A DNA stretch of 33,676 nucleotides from Terriglobia bacterium (GTDB taxonomy: Bacteria > Acidobacteriota > Terriglobia > UBA7540), in NCBI GenBank assembly GCA_030038235.1, contig JASHPE010000362.1, positions 1 to 33,676 on the forward strand, given 5' to 3'. Under the pieces are notes generated by a model that did no database searches, was not told the origin of the DNA, and saw only the letters and a program-made list of their open reading frames with translations. Positions 31,582 through 33,676 of the stretch are shown piece after piece. The position numbers were made by a program, and so were the translations under genes. The stretch's first letter is position 1; each line of letters opens with the position of its first letter.

Positions 31582-31687
31582 GCCAGACTTCGGGAAACTG
31601 CGGCACACGGAGAGGCTCGCTACCGTTGCTTCCTTCCGGACCTGGCGGGGTTCACAAGCATCCGTCGCACAGCGCCCGAAGTCTGAC
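31582..31687 (-). ncRNA. ffs: Signal recognition particle RNA, small bacterial (4.5S) type
   Basis: Read on the minus strand, the gene contains the universally conserved SRP domain IV: CCAGGTCCGGAAGGAAGCA (asymmetric loop and GGAA tetraloop), then ACGGTAGCGAGC and GTGTGCCGC. The ends pair perfectly, CAGACTTCGGG (5', 31685-31675) with CCCGAAGTCTG (3', 31594-31584), giving a rod of about 105 bases without the Alu domain. It binds Ffh to deliver nascent membrane proteins to FtsY. The order ffs-dnaX-ybaB-recR is a known synteny. I saw no well-spaced promoter upstream. Confidence 0.93.
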
Positions 31688-31780
31688 ATATGGCCTTGCG
31701 GCTGGTCAATCGTTCTGCAATTGAAATGGTACCACATCTGGTGCCTCGGGAATCTCCGATCTGCGACGTTACGAGAGCAG

Positions 31781-31815
31781 TGTGTCAGTATGTCAGTATT
31801 TCAGTTCGTCAGTCG
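31781..31815. repeat. Single arm of the CAGTATGT-word repeat
   Basis: The 35 bases begin GTGTCAGTATGTCAGTATTT. They match the left arm at 33434-33468 at about 29 of 35 positions. No complementary arm is seen in the neighbourhood. Confidence 0.5.
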
Positions 31816-32281
31816 GCCAACCTGGGGCCGCGCCGCTCGCACCTGGCGGGGACGCGCGACCGGATTGCCCAACGCGGCGGGCGACGATTCAGCGGTCGCC
31901 GCGTTCACCGCCGGGCTGGGTCGGACGTGCAGGTCCATGGGTTGGGAGGCCCAACTCTCGGAGCAGGCGCGCGGCCAAAGCCTCGAAGCTACGGATTCTG
32001 CTGTTTCTATACGAATCCTGCAACGCTCGCCGCCCGGAGCAGGGCGGAGGATTGACGAGTGCCGATTTGAGATTGAAGATTAGAGCCATCTGATGGCTGC
32101 CTGGAGAATGATCGACAAGAATCCAGCCTCAGGCGCAAAGTGCCGCACTCTAAAGCGCTTCGCGCGCAGTTCCATCGATCCCAGCCGCGTACCGGGCCAG
32201 CAAGCTGGCCTGCAGAAAGCGGCAGCACGCAGCCGCACTCCAAAATCGGCAGTCGGCAATCGCCAATCGGCAATCGTCAAG

Positions 32282-32303
32282 CCCCTGCGTATAATTGCAG
32301 GGG
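32282..32303 (+). promoter_or_regulatory. TATAAT inside a perfect hairpin, candidate promoter of the glycosyltransferase
   Basis: CCCCTGC (32282-32288) pairs with GCAGGGG (32297-32303). The eight-base loop GTATAATT holds a consensus -10 box. It lies about 46 bases before the ATG at 32350. No good -35 box is seen at 17 bases. Confidence 0.4.
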
Positions 32304-32349
32304 AGGGCCGAAGCCTGACGCGTAAGGCGTCGCTCTCTCCGCAACCACC

Positions 32350-33420
32350 ATGGCGTCATACAGGGAAGATCGGATCTCAGCCTTGATCCCGGCCCGCAAC
32401 GAAGCCGCGAGCATCGCGCGCACGGTGCGCTCGGTGGCCGCGCAGCCGGAGGTCACCGAGATCATTGTGATCGACGACCACTCGGAGGACGGGACGGCGG
32501 AGATTCTGGAATCGTTGAAACGAGAGATCCCGCAGTTACGCACCCTGCGCGTGGGCAATCCGCCGCCGGGGTGGATGGGCAAAGCGCACGCGCTCTCGGT
32601 TGGGGCGCGTGAGGCCACGGGCAACTGGCTGCTGTTTACCGACGCGGACACGTTTCATCATCCCAACAGTCTTGACGCGGTGCTGATGCGCGCCCAGCGT
32701 GAGCGCGCCGACATGATCTCGCTCTCGCCCGCGCAGGAAACCCCTACCTGGTGGGAAAAGGCGGTCATCCCGTTTGTGTTTTTTGAGCTGGCGCGGCGAT
32801 TCCGATTCAGCAAGATCAACGATCCCAAGCAGAAGGACGCCGCCGCCAACGGGCAGTACATCCTTATCCGGCGCGCAGTTTACGACGCCTCGGGCGGTCA
32901 TGAGGCGGTCCACGGCGAGATCCTGGAGGACGTGGCGATCGCGCGGCGTCTTAAGAGCCAGGGCCGGCGGATCATTTTTCTGCCCGGCGCCGGATGGGTC
33001 AGCACGCGAATGTATCGCAGCTTCGGCGACATGTGGGCGGGCTGGCGCAAGAACCTGTACCTGCTTTGGGGCAGCTCGCCGGTTGCCGTGCTCCTCTCTT
33101 TTGCGCGAATCTGGTTTGTGAACGTGGCGCCCGCGATCGGCTGCGTTCTGGGCCTCATTCTCGCCCTCAGCTTGAAGACGAATGCCGGGCGGGCCCAGTT
33201 CGCAGCGCTGGGCCTCGCGTTTCTGATATCTGTGGCCATGGGGCGCGTTTTCTACGCTAAGGCCCTCAAGTGGATTGGTTTTTCGCCCGACCTTGCCAAT
33301 TACCTGATTCCGGGCGCGGCCCTGGTCAGCCTGATGCTCGTCGATTCCATGGTGGCGCATCGATGGCTGGGCTCGGTGAGCTGGAAGGGACGCGAGTATT
33401 CGACGAACCGCCGGCGCTGA
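32350..33420 (+). CDS. Membrane-bound glycosyltransferase family 2 (HpnB/CrtQ-like)
   Basis: The 356-residue product has a GT2 catalytic domain followed by three or four membrane helices. Motifs are ALIPARNEAASI, DDHSEDGT (42-49), the metal-binding TDAD (97-100), GQY (168-170), EDV (193-195) and WRKN (232-235). This order resembles the group of inverting glycosyltransferases acting on lipid acceptors such as hopanoids or carotenoids (HpnB, CrtQ). The acceptor cannot be told from sequence. Helices (LLSFARIWFVNVAPAIGCVL, AALGLAFLISVAMG, YLIPGAALVSLMLVDSMV) place it in the inner membrane. No ribosome-binding site is visible before the ATG at 32350. A CAGTA-word palindrome follows the stop. Confidence 0.87.
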   Translation: MASYREDRISALIPARNEAASIARTVRSVAAQPEVTEIIVIDDHSEDGTAEILESLKREIPQLRTLRVGNPPPGWMGKAHALSVGAREATGNWLLFTDADTFHHPNSLDAVLMRAQRERADMISLSPAQETPTWWEKAVIPFVFFELARRFRFSKINDPKQKDAAANGQYILIRRAVYDASGGHEAVHGEILEDVAIARRLKSQGRRIIFLPGAGWVSTRMYRSFGDMWAGWRKNLYLLWGSSPVAVLLSFARIWFVNVAPAIGCVLGLILALSLKTNAGRAQFAALGLAFLISVAMGRVFYAKALKWIGFSPDLANYLIPGAALVSLMLVDSMVAHRWLGSVSWKGREYSTNRRR

Positions 33421-33433
33421 GGGCAAAGCTCGG

Positions 33434-33507
33434 TGTGTCAGTGCGTCAGTATTTCAGTTGGTCGGTAAGTCCGTCACGAAGGCAGACGAGAAACTGAAGT
33501 ACTGACG
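33434..33507. repeat. Palindrome of CAGTATTT words after the glycosyltransferase
   Basis: The core arms 33444-33459 (CGTCAGTATTTCAGTT) and 33492-33507 are reverse complements at 15 of 16 bases. The left arm extends back to 33434. It lies 14 bases after the stop at 33420. Confidence 0.65.
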
Positions 33508-33508
33508 G

Positions 33509-33533
33509 AATTCCTCGCTGCGCTGGGAATGAC
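33509..33533. repeat. GGAATGAC-type dispersed repeat, half element
   Basis: The sequence TTCCTCGCTGCGCTGGGAATGAC resembles the right arm of the inverted repeat at 16323-16362, ending in GGAATGAC. It sits next to the palindrome above and 17 bases before the next start codon. Confidence 0.4.
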
Positions 33534-33549
33534 GAATCGGGGAGTTGCC

Positions 33550-33676
33550 ATGGTATATGTCACGCGGCGCGCGGAGTTTTCCGCGTCGCACTTTTATCAC
33601 AATCCCGATCTCGGTCCGGACGAGAATCAGCGGATTTTCGGCAAGCTCAATAATCCGCACGGGCACGGCCACAATT
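33550..33676 (+). CDS. 6-pyruvoyl-tetrahydropterin synthase / QueD-family protein (3' end outside window)
   Basis: GGGGAG lies five bases before the ATG at 33550. The 42 visible residues, MVYVTRRAEFSASH then HNPDLGPDENQRIFGK and NNPHGHGHN, are the N-terminus of the PTPS/QueD fold, with the first zinc histidine in SASH and the HGHGHN zinc motif. The family makes 6-carboxy-tetrahydropterin (queuosine pathway) or 6-pyruvoyl-tetrahydropterin. The visible part does not separate these, as the catalytic Cys region common in QueD is not diagnostic here. Confidence 0.85.
   Translation, partial: MVYVTRRAEFSASHFYHNPDLGPDENQRIFGKLNNPHGHGHN

Larger units (their letters stand above)
31688..32349. other. 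Long intergenic region between ffs and the glycosyltransferase gene
   Basis: No gene could be supported in these 660 bases: the open frames have no domain or ribosome-binding site. It contains a small stem AGCCAT-CTG-ATGGCT (32084-32098), a reiterated AATCGGC/AATCGTC word (about 32247-32278) without its second arm, and a hairpin with TATAAT (32282-32303). It appears to be an accumulation of repeat fragments. Confidence 0.5.

Noticed and set aside
31451-32083. Plus-strand open frame across the SRP RNA
   Set aside because: It runs through the repeat palindrome and the SRP RNA, has no ribosome-binding site and no domain.

Overview
The window is 33.7 kb of GC-rich bacterial chromosome. Gene content and style suggest an Acidobacteriota genome of the Bryobacterales/Solibacter type. 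The indicators are an Oar-like TonB-dependent receptor with a carboxypeptidase-regulatory N-terminus, a pilB-pilT-pilC cluster, a GH67 alpha-glucuronidase, a long TPR protein, DUF2934 and CsbD-like small stress proteins, and many intergenic imperfect palindromes. The assignment rests on gene style; no rRNA or tRNA is present.

Left part (1-9.2 kb), mostly minus strand: a radical SAM enzyme cut by the window edge, the TonB-dependent receptor, a 75-aa Cys/His protein on the plus strand, alaS with an unusual internal insertion, recX, ilvE and a small cupin. Middle (9.2-16.1 kb): a CsbD-like protein and a frameshifted DUF2934 gene; then, on the plus strand, a DUF3300 protein, an isochorismatase-fold protein without the usual cysteine, and a zinc-ribbon protein; then the minus-strand molybdate operon modA-modB-modC. 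Next to modA lies a small graveyard: a truncated TIR-domain gene and a ParD/ParE toxin-antitoxin pair broken by several single-base frameshifts.

Right part (16.3-33.7 kb): a secreted alpha-glucuronidase with a C-terminal carbohydrate-binding module, a secreted TPR protein, bifunctional ftcD, and pilB-pilT-pilC (pilus extension motor, retraction motor and inner-membrane platform). Then comes a minimal nucleotidyltransferase/HEPN pair with its own palindromic operator, followed by the conserved cluster ffs (4.5S/SRP RNA)-dnaX-ybaB-recR, a membrane family 2 glycosyltransferase, and the start of a 6-pyruvoyl-tetrahydropterin synthase/QueD-like gene.

The most striking feature outside genes is a set of imperfect palindromes, each built by reiterating one short word (for example CAGTATGT, ACAGAGAC, GATGAAT, GACAGTCGAC, GGGAATA). 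Each sits in the spacer at the 3' end of a gene or operon, at seven separate places. They look like 3'-end hairpins that keep their architecture while changing their sequence. Housekeeping genes are intact while frameshifts cluster in accessory genes, which argues for real decay more than for sequencing error.
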